DNA from: Mycolicibacterium holsaticum DSM 44478 = JCM 12374
GTDB lineage: Bacteria; Actinomycetota; Actinomycetes; Mycobacteriales; Mycobacteriaceae
Length of the DNA: 64,000 nt
NCBI RefSeq assembly: GCF_019645835.1
Contig: NZ_CP080998.1
Location: forward strand, 5,208,001 to 5,272,000
Direction: 5' to 3'
This document shows positions 1 to 8,291 of this stretch, one piece after another. The notes beneath the pieces are model-generated. The model was not told where the DNA came from, made no database searches, and worked only from the letters and a program-made list of their open reading frames with translations. Each line of letters opens with the position of its first letter. The stretch's first letter is position 1. The position numbers and the translations under genes were made by a program.

Positions 1-935
1 TACCGGGCCACGGTGTTCCGGCCGGCGCGTTGGTGCTGCTGCGCCGCGACTCCAAGGCCCCGTTCAGCGACGGCGAGGAACTCTTCGCCCGATTGTTCGC
101 CACCCGCGCCGGAGCGGCGCTGTCCACTGCCCGGCTCTACGCCGAGCAGTCGGCGATCACCCGCACCCTGATGCGCGAACTCCTGCCCCCGCAGATGGAG
201 CGGCGCGACGATTTCGAACTCGCCGGCGGCTACCGCGCGTCCGCAGACCATGAACTGGTGGGCGGCGACTTCTACGACGTCCACCCCGCCACGGGACCCG
301 ACGGCGAGACGCTCGTCGTCCTCGGCGACGTGTGCGGCAAGGGCCTGGAGGCCGCGGTGCTCAGCGGCAAGATCCGCAACACCCTGCACGCCCTGGCGCC
401 GCTCGCCGACAACCACGAACGCGTGCTGAACCTTCTCAACAGCGCCCTGTTGACGCCCGACAACAGCCGCTTCGCCACGTTGGTGCTGGCCTCCATCGCG
501 AGCCGCGAAGGTCAGCTGAAGCTGCGGTTGACCTGCGCCGGGCACCCCGCCCCGCTGATCCTCCGCAACGACGGGACGGTATTGGAGGCGGACACCCGTG
601 GCATGTTGGTCGGCGCGCTGCGACAGTTCACTGCGCGCTCTACCGAGGTATCACTCGCGCCCGGCGAGACATGCCTGCTCTATACCGACGGCCTCTCCGA
701 AGCCCGCGGCGGGCCGCTCGGTCAGGAGATGTTCGGCGATGAGCGACTGATCGACGCGCTGGCGCAATGCGCCCAGTTGCCCGCCGAGGCGGTCGTGGAG
801 CGGATGATGATGCTCACTTCGGAGTGGGTAACCGATCGAAAACACGACGATATGGCCGTCGTGGCCATCACGGCTCCGCGCCGGACCCATCTCAGCGCCG
901 TCGAGGGCCACACGTCCGGCAGGTACTCAGGGTGA
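1..935 (+). CDS. SpoIIE/PP2C-type serine phosphatase with N-terminal GAF remnant (5' partial)
   Basis: The frame is open from the first base, so the true start lies upstream. The first visible residues (LVLLRRDSKAPFSDGEE..., then a long helix) look like the end of a GAF domain and its linker. The rest is a PPM/SpoIIE phosphatase domain: VGGDFYDV, GDVCGKG, YTDGLSEA and KHDDMAVV carry the acidic metal ligands. Such enzymes act in the cytoplasm and dephosphorylate a STAS anti-anti-sigma factor in response to an input domain. The stop TGA overlaps the GTG of the cobalamin-binding gene, and a STAS gene follows, so the three are probably one operon and one pathway. The sigma factor controlled is not in the window. 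Confidence 0.85.
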   Translation, partial: PGHGVPAGALVLLRRDSKAPFSDGEELFARLFATRAGAALSTARLYAEQSAITRTLMRELLPPQMERRDDFELAGGYRASADHELVGGDFYDVHPATGPDGETLVVLGDVCGKGLEAAVLSGKIRNTLHALAPLADNHERVLNLLNSALLTPDNSRFATLVLASIASREGQLKLRLTCAGHPAPLILRNDGTVLEADTRGMLVGALRQFTARSTEVSLAPGETCLLYTDGLSEARGGPLGQEMFGDERLIDALAQCAQLPAEAVVERMMMLTSEWVTDRKHDDMAVVAITAPRRTHLSAVEGHTSGRYSG

Positions 936-2014
936 CCGGACCGGACGTCGGCGCGGAGACGAGCGAACCCGCGGTGGTTCGCGAGCGGCTGTGGGACGCG
1001 GTGCTCGACGGCGACGAGTCCGCCGCCGTCGGCGTCGTGTTCACCGCTGTCGACTCCGGCGTGACGCCCGAGGACGCGCTCCTCGAGGTGATCGCACCCG
1101 TGCAACGCAAGGTCGGCACGGAGTGGGCGGCCAACCGCATCACCGTGGCCCAGGAGCACGCCGCCACCGCGATCAACGACCGGGTGATCGCGGCGCTGTC
1201 GCAGCACCCCGCGGCCACGTCGGCCGCACGCGCCGGGCGCATCACGGTGGCGTGTGTGGATGGCGAATGGCACGCGCTGCCCGCCCGGTTACTCGCCGAG
1301 GTTCTGCGGCTGCGCGGCTGGCAGGTGGATTTCCTCGGCGCGCAGGTCCCGACCCCGCACCTGATCGCGCACCTACATCAGTACGCGCCCGATGCCGTCG
1401 CGTTGTCGTGCTCGATTCCGACCCGGCTGCCGGCTGCGCACGCGGCGATCACCGCATGTCAGGCCGCCGGTGTCTCCGTGCTCGTCGGCGGCGCGGCTTT
1501 CGGCGCCGACGGCCGCTACGCGCACCTCCTTGGTGCCGATGCCTGGGCACCGGACGCCCGCGCCGCCTCGCAGTGGCTGAGTGAAGGCCTGGTCCGGCTC
1601 CGTCTCACGCCGAACCGGCAGCCGCCGAACGCGCTGCCGCATCTGGCGGACCAGGAGTATTCGATGGTCAGCAGCACCAAGGCGCAACTGGTCAAAGCGA
1701 CGATGGCCGAGTTGGAGGACCACTTCCCCGCGATGGCCGACTACAGCGAGGCGCAACGCCAGCACACCACCGAGGACATCGCCCACATCGTCGATTTCCT
1801 CGCGACCGCGCTGTACACCGACGACGACGACCTGTTCACCGGCTTCATCGTCTGGACCGCCCAGGTGCTGGAAGCCCGTCGCGTACCCGCGGCCTCACTG
1901 ACTCCCGCCCTGGATCTGCTGGCGGGCCAACTGCAAGACTTTCCGCGTGCTCGGCGGCTGCTCACCGCTGCCCGTACCGCCCTGGCCACCGGACAAACCA
2001 CACCGATCGCATGA
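932..2014 (+). CDS. Cobalamin (B12)-binding sensor protein, CarH-like helix bundle plus Rossmann domain
   Basis: About 360 residues, starting at the GTG that overlaps the upstream stop; the open frame extends further upstream but only as out-of-frame reading of the phosphatase gene. Residues about 15-95 resemble the B12-binding helical bundle and carry Trp65, nine residues, then Glu75-His76, the Wx9EH spacing known from CarH photoreceptors. Residues about 103-225 form the B12 Rossmann fold with Glu112-Trp-His114 (ExH, the lower-ligand His), SCS at 159-161 and GG at 186-187. The last 115 residues are a helical domain I do not recognise. There is no DNA-binding domain, unlike CarH. Between a SpoIIE phosphatase and a STAS protein it is likely the sensory input. 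Light sensing is inference; the B12 fold is well supported. Confidence 0.8.
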   Translation: MTGPDVGAETSEPAVVRERLWDAVLDGDESAAVGVVFTAVDSGVTPEDALLEVIAPVQRKVGTEWAANRITVAQEHAATAINDRVIAALSQHPAATSAARAGRITVACVDGEWHALPARLLAEVLRLRGWQVDFLGAQVPTPHLIAHLHQYAPDAVALSCSIPTRLPAAHAAITACQAAGVSVLVGGAAFGADGRYAHLLGADAWAPDARAASQWLSEGLVRLRLTPNRQPPNALPHLADQEYSMVSSTKAQLVKATMAELEDHFPAMADYSEAQRQHTTEDIAHIVDFLATALYTDDDDLFTGFIVWTAQVLEARRVPAASLTPALDLLAGQLQDFPRARRLLTAARTALATGQTTPIA

Positions 2015-2385
2015 AGATCACCCTGTCTTCGGACTCGTCGAGCCGGTCGGCGCGCATCGATATTTCAGGCGACCTCGACTACGGTCACACCAGCCAATTG
2101 CTGAGCACCGTGTCCGAATTGCTGTCCGGCAGCGCGGCCCCGCTCGACCTGCACCTGAACTTCGCAGAGTTGACGTTCTTCGACTCCACCGGGCTGTCGG
2201 CGTTGCTGCAGGTACATCAGAAAGCCGCGCAGGCCGGTGCACGGCTGCACCTGGACAACCGTCCCGCGCACCTCGACCGCGTCCTGGAGATCACCGGCAC
2301 GCTGGAATACCTCACCTCGCTGTCGGACACCAGTACCGGTGAGATCGGAATCCGCATGCGCGCCAGGGCGAGCGACCCGTCCTGA
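2011..2385 (+). CDS. STAS-domain anti-sigma factor antagonist (RsbV/SpoIIAA-like)
   Basis: 124 residues, the full length of a single STAS domain. The motif FFDSTGLSALL (about residues 54-64) contains the Asp-Ser pair where the phosphorylatable serine sits in SpoIIAA/RsbV proteins. In its dephosphorylated form such a protein captures an anti-sigma kinase and frees the sigma factor. Its ATG overlaps the stop of the cobalamin-binding gene (ATGA), so it is the third gene of the coupled unit and the expected substrate of the phosphatase two genes upstream. The matching anti-sigma kinase was not seen here. Confidence 0.85.
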   Translation: MKITLSSDSSSRSARIDISGDLDYGHTSQLLSTVSELLSGSAAPLDLHLNFAELTFFDSTGLSALLQVHQKAAQAGARLHLDNRPAHLDRVLEITGTLEYLTSLSDTSTGEIGIRMRARASDPS

Positions 2386-2593
2386 TCCGTGTCAGACAAA
2401 TAGAACTGCACCAAAAACTGCGACCAGGACGTCGCCATCACCGCGGTGGCGATATGGAACGCGAAGCACACCTGGTGAATTCGGCGCCAGCCGCCGTCGC
2501 GGCCGGTAATCCGCGCCCCCACGATGCCCGGCAGCGGTCGCCGGATCAACAGCGACGTGGTGAACACTTTCGGTCCCGTAGTAGCGTTGAACC
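2386..2593. other. Intergenic stretch with a coding-like reading frame on the minus strand
   Basis: No standard gene fits between the STAS gene and the nitrilase gene. On the minus strand a frame from about 2594 down to 2397 has strongly GC-ending codons and reads like real protein (for example VFTTSLLIRRPLPGIVG and RRIHQVCFAFHIATAVMATS). It runs without a stop into the antisense of both neighbours and has no convincing ribosome binding site. It may be the remains of a gene lost by deletion, or a short gene I cannot identify. Confidence 0.3.
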
Positions 2594-3544
2594 ATGGTGT
2601 TGGCAGCGGCGATTCAGCTCGAGGCGGTGGTGGGCGACGTGAGCGCCAACCTCCACATCTGTGAACGCCTCGCCGATGAAGCGGGTCGAGCCGGTGCGCG
2701 GATCATCGCGCTACCGGAGTTTTTCACGACCGGCATCGCGTTCGTCGACGAGTTGAAAGACGCCGCGCTCCCGCCGGACGGTAAGGCCACCGACTTGCTC
2801 ATCGCCCTTGCCCGCAGGTACCGGGCCCTGGTCGGCGGTTCGTTCCTGTGCCGGGACACCGACGGACATGTGCGCAACGCCTACTTCGCGGCCGACGCCC
2901 ACGGTGTGGTCGGCCGACACGACAAGGACCTGCCGACCATGTGGGAGAACGCGTTTTACGTCGGCGGACACGACGACGGCGTATTCCGTGCGGGCAACCA
3001 TGACGTCGGCGCCGCGGTCTGCTGGGAGCTGATGCGTACCGGCACGGTGAAGCGGCTGCGGTCGCGGGTCGATCTGGTGATGACCGGCTCTGGCTGGTGG
3101 TCCATTCCACCGTGGCCGCCGCGGTTCGTGTTCGATCGGTGGGAACGCCGCAACGCCGCCACGGCTCGTCGCGCCGCGGCGTCGTTCGCCAAGTACGTCG
3201 GCGCGCCGGTCGTGCACGCCGCACACGCCGGCGAGGTGAGGTGCCCGATGCCTTGGTTCCCGATGCCGTATCGGGGGCATTTCGAGGGCGCGACGCTGAT
3301 CACCGATGCACGCGGTGAGGTCATCGCCGAGCGTCGCGCCGAACAGGGTGCGGGTGTTGTCCTCGGTGAGATCGAAATCGGCCGTCGCGCAACGCTACTC
3401 GATCCGCCAAAAGGGTTCTGGCTGCACCCGCGGGGGCCGTTGCCGAGTGCGGTTTGGCATTATCAGCGCTGGCACGGCCGTCCGTGGTACCGCCGTCATG
3501 TGATGCGCGCCGCAACAGCGACGGCGACAGGCGATCGAGGTTGA
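2594..3544 (+). CDS. Carbon-nitrogen hydrolase (nitrilase superfamily)
   Basis: 316 residues. The three catalytic residues of the family are in place: Glu42 in ALPEFF, Lys111 in HDKDLP and the nucleophile Cys143 in AAVCWELMR. Members cut non-peptide C-N bonds of nitriles, amides or carbamoyl compounds in the cytoplasm. The C-terminal 40 residues (from about FWLHPRGPLPSAVW) extend past the usual 270-residue core. It starts at ATG 2594 and is followed 32 bases later by an SDR gene on the same strand. The substrate cannot be told from sequence. Confidence 0.85.
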   Translation: MVLAAAIQLEAVVGDVSANLHICERLADEAGRAGARIIALPEFFTTGIAFVDELKDAALPPDGKATDLLIALARRYRALVGGSFLCRDTDGHVRNAYFAADAHGVVGRHDKDLPTMWENAFYVGGHDDGVFRAGNHDVGAAVCWELMRTGTVKRLRSRVDLVMTGSGWWSIPPWPPRFVFDRWERRNAATARRAAASFAKYVGAPVVHAAHAGEVRCPMPWFPMPYRGHFEGATLITDARGEVIAERRAEQGAGVVLGEIEIGRRATLLDPPKGFWLHPRGPLPSAVWHYQRWHGRPWYRRHVMRAATATATGDRG

Positions 3545-3576
3545 CAGACCTCGCTTCATGATCAACTCTGCACGGT

Positions 3577-4356
3577 GTGACGCTGCAAATCGATCTGAGC
3601 GGCCGCCGCGTGTTGATCACCGGTGCGGGCCAAGGGGTGGGCCGTGGATTGGCGCACGCATTCGCCACGGCGGGCGCCGAGGTGCTCGTCAACGACCTGC
3701 GACCGGCCCGCGCCGTTGCGGTGGCCGAGGAAGTGCAGGAATGCGGCGGCCACGCCGCGCCGGTGCCGTTTGACGTCACCGATTTCGAAGCGGTCGTCGA
3801 CGCGGTTGCAGCACTCGACGGCGTGGACATCCTGGTGAACAACGCGGGCAATGCGGGCGCCGAAGGATTCGCCGGCCGCGGTCCGTTCGCCGAATCCGAG
3901 CCTGCCGATTGGGAGCCCTACCTGCAGGTGAACCTCTACGGCGTGCTGCACTGCACCCGGGCGGTGCTGCCTGCAATGGTCGCCGGTACTTGGGGACGCA
4001 TCATCACGATCGTTTCGGATGCGGGCCGCACCGGTGACGCCAACGGGGCTGCCTACGCCGCGTCGAAGGCCGGCGCCGCCGGGTTCACCCGGTCCGTCGC
4101 CGTCGAGAACGGACGCTATGGCATCACGGCCAACAACATCGCGCTCGGCACGATGCGCACCCCGCTCACCGAGCCACTGTGGGCCGAACATGCGGATTCC
4201 CCTCAGGCCAAGGCGATCCTGCAGAACTATGCGATCCGCCGACCGGGCAATCCGGATGACGCCGCCGCCCTTGCGGTCCTGCTCGCCAGCGACAGCGGCT
4301 CGTGGATCACCGGGCAGACGATCCCCGTCAACGGCGGCTTCTCGTTCGCAATGTGA
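3577..4356 (+). CDS. Short-chain dehydrogenase/reductase (3-oxoacyl-ACP reductase-like)
   Basis: 259 residues with a GTG start. The N-terminal NAD(P) motif is TGAGQGVGRG, the fold marker is NNAG near residue 88, the catalytic serine is in the IVSDAGRTG segment and the YAASK motif gives the Tyr and Lys. The C-terminal WITGQTIPVNGGFS is typical of FabG-like SDRs. It is convergent with the LysR gene, whose stop lies only 8 bases away. It probably oxidises or reduces a hydroxyl/keto group on an unknown substrate, possibly linked to the nitrilase gene just upstream. Confidence 0.85.
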   Translation: MTLQIDLSGRRVLITGAGQGVGRGLAHAFATAGAEVLVNDLRPARAVAVAEEVQECGGHAAPVPFDVTDFEAVVDAVAALDGVDILVNNAGNAGAEGFAGRGPFAESEPADWEPYLQVNLYGVLHCTRAVLPAMVAGTWGRIITIVSDAGRTGDANGAAYAASKAGAAGFTRSVAVENGRYGITANNIALGTMRTPLTEPLWAEHADSPQAKAILQNYAIRRPGNPDDAAALAVLLASDSGSWITGQTIPVNGGFSFAM

Positions 4357-4364
4357 CGAGCGGT

Positions 4365-5240
4365 CTAGCGGGGGCGTAGGACTGCCGCTGCGGCGCGCAC
4401 CGCGTCGGTGATACGACCGACGAGTGGGCTGTCCAGCTTCCAACACTGCCAGAACAGCGGCACGTCCAGATGTGCGTCACAGATGCGCACGAACGATCCG
4501 TCCTCGAGGCGCGGTGCGGCCAGGCCCTCCGGGTACATACCCCAGCCCCGTCCCGCCAGCACCGCAGCGCCGAAGCCCTCTGCCGTCGGAACGAAGTGCT
4601 GGGGTCGAACGATTTCCTTACGAAACACCTTGCGCACCAGCATGTCCTGAAGCGCATCGTCGCGGTTCCATGCCAACGACGGGGCTTGTGCGGCAGCCCG
4701 CGCGGTGAACCCGTCCGCCAGATACCGCGTCATGTACTCCTTGCTGGCCACCGGCAGGTAACGCATCACACCAAGGGGCTGCACACGGCAACCCGGCACC
4801 GGCGTGCGCTCGGTGGTGACCGCGCCCATCGCCACGCCTTCCCGCAGCAGCCGCGCCGAATGGTCCTGATCCTCGATCCGGATGTCGAACAGCACGTCGT
4901 CGAGTTCGGTGAACGCCGCGGTGAACCACGTCGCCATGGAATCGGCGTTGACGGCCATCGTGATCCGTGGGACCGCGGGAGCGTCGCCACCCATCTCGGC
5001 CATCGCCTCGGCTTCCAGAAGCGCGGTCTGCGCGGCTAACCGCAATAGTGGAACGCCGGCAGCCGTTGCCGAACACGGCTTTTCGCGCACCACGAGCACC
5101 TGGCCCACCCGTTGTTCGAGCGCCTTGATCCGCTGGCTGATCGCCGACGGCGTGACATGCAGGCGCATCGCCGCCGCATCGAACGAGCCGTGCTCGATCA
5201 CCGCGGCGAACGCCGCAAGCTGCTGTCCGTCGAGCCGCAC
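4365..5240 (-). CDS. lysG: LysR-family regulator of lysine/arginine export (ArgP/LysG)
   Basis: The start is taken at GTG 5240 (MRLDGQQLAAFAAV), giving about 291 residues; the open frame is longer but would run into the acr3-arsC gene. The N-terminal winged helix (GSFDAAAMRLHVTPSAISQRIKALE) and the effector domain (NADSMATWF, DQDHSARLLREG, SLAWNRDD, LFWQCWKLDS) closely match, from memory, M. tuberculosis Rv1985c. That family activates a divergently transcribed lysE exporter when lysine or arginine is in excess. Here its promoter side is occupied by an arsenic cassette in the same orientation, and lysE lies almost 4 kb away at 9072. Confidence 0.85.
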   Translation of the reverse strand: MRLDGQQLAAFAAVIEHGSFDAAAMRLHVTPSAISQRIKALEQRVGQVLVVREKPCSATAAGVPLLRLAAQTALLEAEAMAEMGGDAPAVPRITMAVNADSMATWFTAAFTELDDVLFDIRIEDQDHSARLLREGVAMGAVTTERTPVPGCRVQPLGVMRYLPVASKEYMTRYLADGFTARAAAQAPSLAWNRDDALQDMLVRKVFRKEIVRPQHFVPTAEGFGAAVLAGRGWGMYPEGLAAPRLEDGSFVRICDAHLDVPLFWQCWKLDSPLVGRITDAVRAAAAVLRPR

Positions 5241-5250
5241 ATCAACGATG

Positions 5251-6735
5251 CTAGTGCTGCAGGGAATTGTGTAGTGGCAGGCTGTCGAGCAGACCGTGGA
5301 CCCGCTTCTCGATGTCATCCCGGACCAGGCGCACGGCGGCCACTGATTGACCGGCCGGGTCGGGTATTTCCCAGTTCTCGTAACGCTTCCCGGGAAAGTA
5401 GGGACAGGTGTCCCCGCATCCCATCGTGATGACGACGTCGGCGGCCCGCACGGACTTTTCGGTCCACGGTTTGGGATATTCGCGTGTGATGTCGATGCCC
5501 ACTTCCGCCATCACCGCCACCGCTGCCGGGTTGATTTCGTCGGCTGGCTCTGAGCCGCCCGACCATGCCACAGCACGCCCGCCCGCGAAGTGGTTGAAGT
5601 ATCCCAGCGCCATCTGCGAGCGTCCGGCGTTATGGGTGCACAAGAACAGCACGGTGGGCCGGACGTCGGCGACAAAGAGGCGTCGCAGCGCCAGCGACAC
5701 ATACACCAGCGCGACAAGGACCGGAACTTCGATCAACGGTCCCACCACCCCGGCCAGCGCCTGCCCGGAGGTGGCACCGTATGTGGCGATGGCCACCGCG
5801 ATGGCCAGCTCGAAATTGTTGCCTGCGGCGGTGAAGGCGAGCGTGGTGGTGCGCGCATATCCCAGCCGCAGGGCGGCCCCGAGCAGATAGCCCCCACCCC
5901 ACATGATCGCGAAGTAGGCAAGGAGCGGTAAGGCGATGCGGGCGACGTCGAACGGCCGACTCATGATCTGATCGCCCTGTAGCGCAAAGAGAATCACGAT
6001 CGTGAACAGCAGGCCGTACAGCGCCCACGGTCCAACCTTTGGCAGGAACCGTGTTTCATACCAGTCGCGGCCCTTGATGCGCTCACCCGCACGGCGCGAC
6101 AGGTAACCCGCCAGCAGCGGAATCCCGAGAAAAATCAGCACCGACTTGGCGATCTGCCACGGCGAGGCGGCGATGGTGGTCTGCTCCAGACCCAGCCAGC
6201 CCGGCAGCACCGACAGGTAGAACCAGCCGAGCGCGGCGAACATCACGACCTGGAAGATGGAGTTCAGCGCCACGAGGACCGCCGCCGCCTCGCGGTCACC
6301 GCAGGCCAAGTCGTTCCAGATGATCACCATCGCGATGCATCGGGCCAGGCCGACGATGATCAACCCGGTGCGGTACTCCGGAAGATCAGGCAGCAGAAGC
6401 CACGCCAGCGCGAACATCAGCGCAGGCCCGAGCACCCAGTTGAGAAGCAGAGAGCTCATCAGCAGCCGGCGGTCGCCGGTCACCGTGTCCAGGCGGTCGT
6501 AGCGCACCTTCGCCAGCACCGGATACATCATGACCAGCAGACCCAGCGCGATCGGCAGTGAAATGCCGTCGACCTGAACGTGTTCCAGCACGATGTTGAC
6601 TTCTGGCACCCAGCGCCCGAGAAGCAGGCCCACTGTCATCGCAATGCCGATCCACAGCGGCAGGAACCGGTCGAGTGTGGACAGTTTCCCGACGACCGGT
6701 GCGGTCGGCGCGGCAGAGACCGCGGCGCCGGTCAT
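5251..6735 (-). CDS. arsC: Fused arsenite exporter Acr3 and arsenate reductase ArsC
   Basis: About 494 residues from ATG 6735, which overlaps the arsR stop (ATGA). Residues 1 to about 350 are an Acr3-type carrier with roughly ten membrane segments. From about residue 359 to the end is a low-molecular-weight-phosphatase type arsenate reductase: LFLCTHNAGRS carries the active-site Cys and P-loop Arg, MGCGDTCPYFPGKRYENW follows, and DPAG holds the general-acid Asp. The fusion couples reduction of arsenate to efflux of arsenite and is known in mycobacteria (Rv2643). It is transcribed behind arsR. Its stop is 10 bases before the lysG start, so lysG may be read from the ars promoter. Confidence 0.92.
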   Translation of the reverse strand: MTGAAVSAAPTAPVVGKLSTLDRFLPLWIGIAMTVGLLLGRWVPEVNIVLEHVQVDGISLPIALGLLVMMYPVLAKVRYDRLDTVTGDRRLLMSSLLLNWVLGPALMFALAWLLLPDLPEYRTGLIIVGLARCIAMVIIWNDLACGDREAAAVLVALNSIFQVVMFAALGWFYLSVLPGWLGLEQTTIAASPWQIAKSVLIFLGIPLLAGYLSRRAGERIKGRDWYETRFLPKVGPWALYGLLFTIVILFALQGDQIMSRPFDVARIALPLLAYFAIMWGGGYLLGAALRLGYARTTTLAFTAAGNNFELAIAVAIATYGATSGQALAGVVGPLIEVPVLVALVYVSLALRRLFVADVRPTVLFLCTHNAGRSQMALGYFNHFAGGRAVAWSGGSEPADEINPAAVAVMAEVGIDITREYPKPWTEKSVRAADVVITMGCGDTCPYFPGKRYENWEIPDPAGQSVAAVRLVRDDIEKRVHGLLDSLPLHNSLQH

Positions 6736-7100
6736 GCGCCGACGGTGACGGTGAAGTCGAAAGCCGTCGACAAGCTTTGCAGTGCTTGGGGGACCACGGC
6801 GTAGTACACCCACGAGGACCGGCGTTGTGAGGTCAGCAGGCCGGCGTCGCGCAGCACCTTGAGGTGGTGCGACACCGTGGGTTGGGAGACGTCGATACCG
6901 GTCGAGATGTCGCATACGCATGCCTCGCCGCCGGCATGACTGGCGATCGCGCTGAAAAGCCGCAACCGCACCGGATCCGCCAACGCCTTGAGCGTGGCCG
7001 CCATCTGCGCGGCTGCCTCGGCCGAAAGCGGTGCGCGCAGCAGGGGCGGGGCGTCACAGCATGCGTCGTCGACGGCGATCGACCCGGGCGGATTCGACAT
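6732..7100 (-). CDS. arsR: ArsR-family arsenic-responsive repressor
   Basis: 122 residues. A winged helix-turn-helix covers roughly residues 34-100 (VSQPTVSHHLKVLRDAGLL is the recognition part). Cys61 and Cys63 in the ACVCD segment are the usual As(III) ligands of ArsR, and an extra Cys14-Cys15 pair lies near the N terminus. Binding of arsenite releases the repressor from the promoter. The gene heads the arsR-acr3/arsC unit, and an imperfect palindrome directly upstream of the start codon is the probable operator. Confidence 0.92.
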   Translation of the reverse strand: MSNPPGSIAVDDACCDAPPLLRAPLSAEAAAQMAATLKALADPVRLRLFSAIASHAGGEACVCDISTGIDVSQPTVSHHLKVLRDAGLLTSQRRSSWVYYAVVPQALQSLSTAFDFTVTVGA

Positions 7101-7125
7101 TCGTCTATATTGACACCTATCGAAT
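7099..7125 (-). promoter_or_regulatory. Probable ArsR operator/promoter
   Basis: An interrupted inverted repeat with outer arms ATTCG (7099-7103) and CGAAT (7121-7125) surrounds an AT-rich centre containing TCTATATTGACACCTATCGA. It overlaps the arsR start codon, as expected for an autoregulated ArsR gene, and could also affect the divergent CobW-family gene at 7202. The site is assigned by position and symmetry only. Confidence 0.5.
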
Positions 7126-7201
7126 CAAGGGGCAAGCGAACACCCGGTGACCGGGTGGCACAGAACCCCTACACTGACGTCGGCCGGACGGAGGGAGCGC
7201 G

Positions 7202-8209
7202 GTGGGAGCGATACCTGTCATCGCGTTGACCGGCTACCTCGGCGCAGGCAAGACGACGTTGCTCAACCACGTTCTTCGAACCCCTGGCGCCCGAATCGGC
7301 GTGGTCATCAACGACTTTGGTGAGCTCAACGTCGACGCCGCGCTGGTGACCGGACAGATCGACGAGCCCGCGTCGATCGCGGGCGGATGCATCTGCTGCC
7401 TACCCGACGACGGTGGGCTCGACGAGGCGCTGGCCAAACTTGCCGACCCCCGACTCGGCCTCGACGCGATCATCGTCGAGGCCAGCGGCCTGGCCGACCC
7501 CGTGGCCATATCCCGAATCATCCGGTTCAGCGGGGTCGAACGGATACGGCCCGGCGGCGTCGTCGACGTCGTGGACGTCACCGCGCACTTCGACACCGTC
7601 GACGACGGCCAGACCCCACCTGCCCGGTACGGGGCCGCGTCTCTGGTCGTGGTCAACAAACTCGACCAGATCGCACCGGAGCGTCGCGATAGCGTCCTCG
7701 ACCGGATCGAACGACGGGTGCGCGAACGCAATCCGGACGTGCACCTCGTCGGCGCGATCGCCGGGCAGGTAGACCCCACGTTGCTGTACGACGTCGCCGA
7801 CGCCGCCGAGGACGCCGGGCAGTTGTCGTTTCGCGAACTGCTGGTCACCGATACCCACCACCACGTGTCGGCCGACTCCGTCACCGCGACCAGCGAGGGC
7901 TGCATCGACCCTGGTGCCCTCGTCGACCTGCTCGAAAACCCGCCCACCGGGGTGTACCGGCTCAAGGGCATCGTCAGCGTGCGCTCGGGAGCACGGGGGC
8001 GCGGCTATGTCGTCAACGTGGTCGGCACGTCGGTGCACATCGCGACCGCCCCCAGGCCGGCACGGATCAACAGCTTGGTTGCCATCGGCACCGCGTTCGA
8101 CGTCGACGAGGTCCGTGCGCGCCTGGAGGCGGCGCTGCGCCGCCACGACGGCGCGGCGCCCGCGGCAGGACTTCGACGGATGCAGCGCTACCGGCAGTTG
8201 AGTGTCTGA
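7202..8209 (+). CDS. CobW/ZNG1-family GTPase metallochaperone
   Basis: 335 residues with a GTG start behind a GGAGGGAG ribosome binding site. The Walker A motif GYLGAGKTT is at residues 11-19. GGCICCLP contains Cys64-Ile-Cys66-Cys67, the CxCC metal-transfer site of COG0523 proteins, and VVNKLDQ is the guanine-specificity motif. The C-terminal part holds the CobW_C-like domain (GVYRLKGIV). These GTPases deliver zinc or another metal to client proteins in the cytoplasm. It diverges from arsR, sharing a 100-base promoter region; a TACACT -10-like box is at 7170-7175. A link to arsenic stress is possible but not shown. Confidence 0.88.
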   Translation: MGAIPVIALTGYLGAGKTTLLNHVLRTPGARIGVVINDFGELNVDAALVTGQIDEPASIAGGCICCLPDDGGLDEALAKLADPRLGLDAIIVEASGLADPVAISRIIRFSGVERIRPGGVVDVVDVTAHFDTVDDGQTPPARYGAASLVVVNKLDQIAPERRDSVLDRIERRVRERNPDVHLVGAIAGQVDPTLLYDVADAAEDAGQLSFRELLVTDTHHHVSADSVTATSEGCIDPGALVDLLENPPTGVYRLKGIVSVRSGARGRGYVVNVVGTSVHIATAPRPARINSLVAIGTAFDVDEVRARLEAALRRHDGAAPAAGLRRMQRYRQLSV

Positions 8210-8291
8210 TCGACTCGACGTGTCAGACCCTTCAGTGGCCCACCCGGGTGGGCCGGCTGCGAACTCATCTGGGGAACCTGCGCTGACGCCG

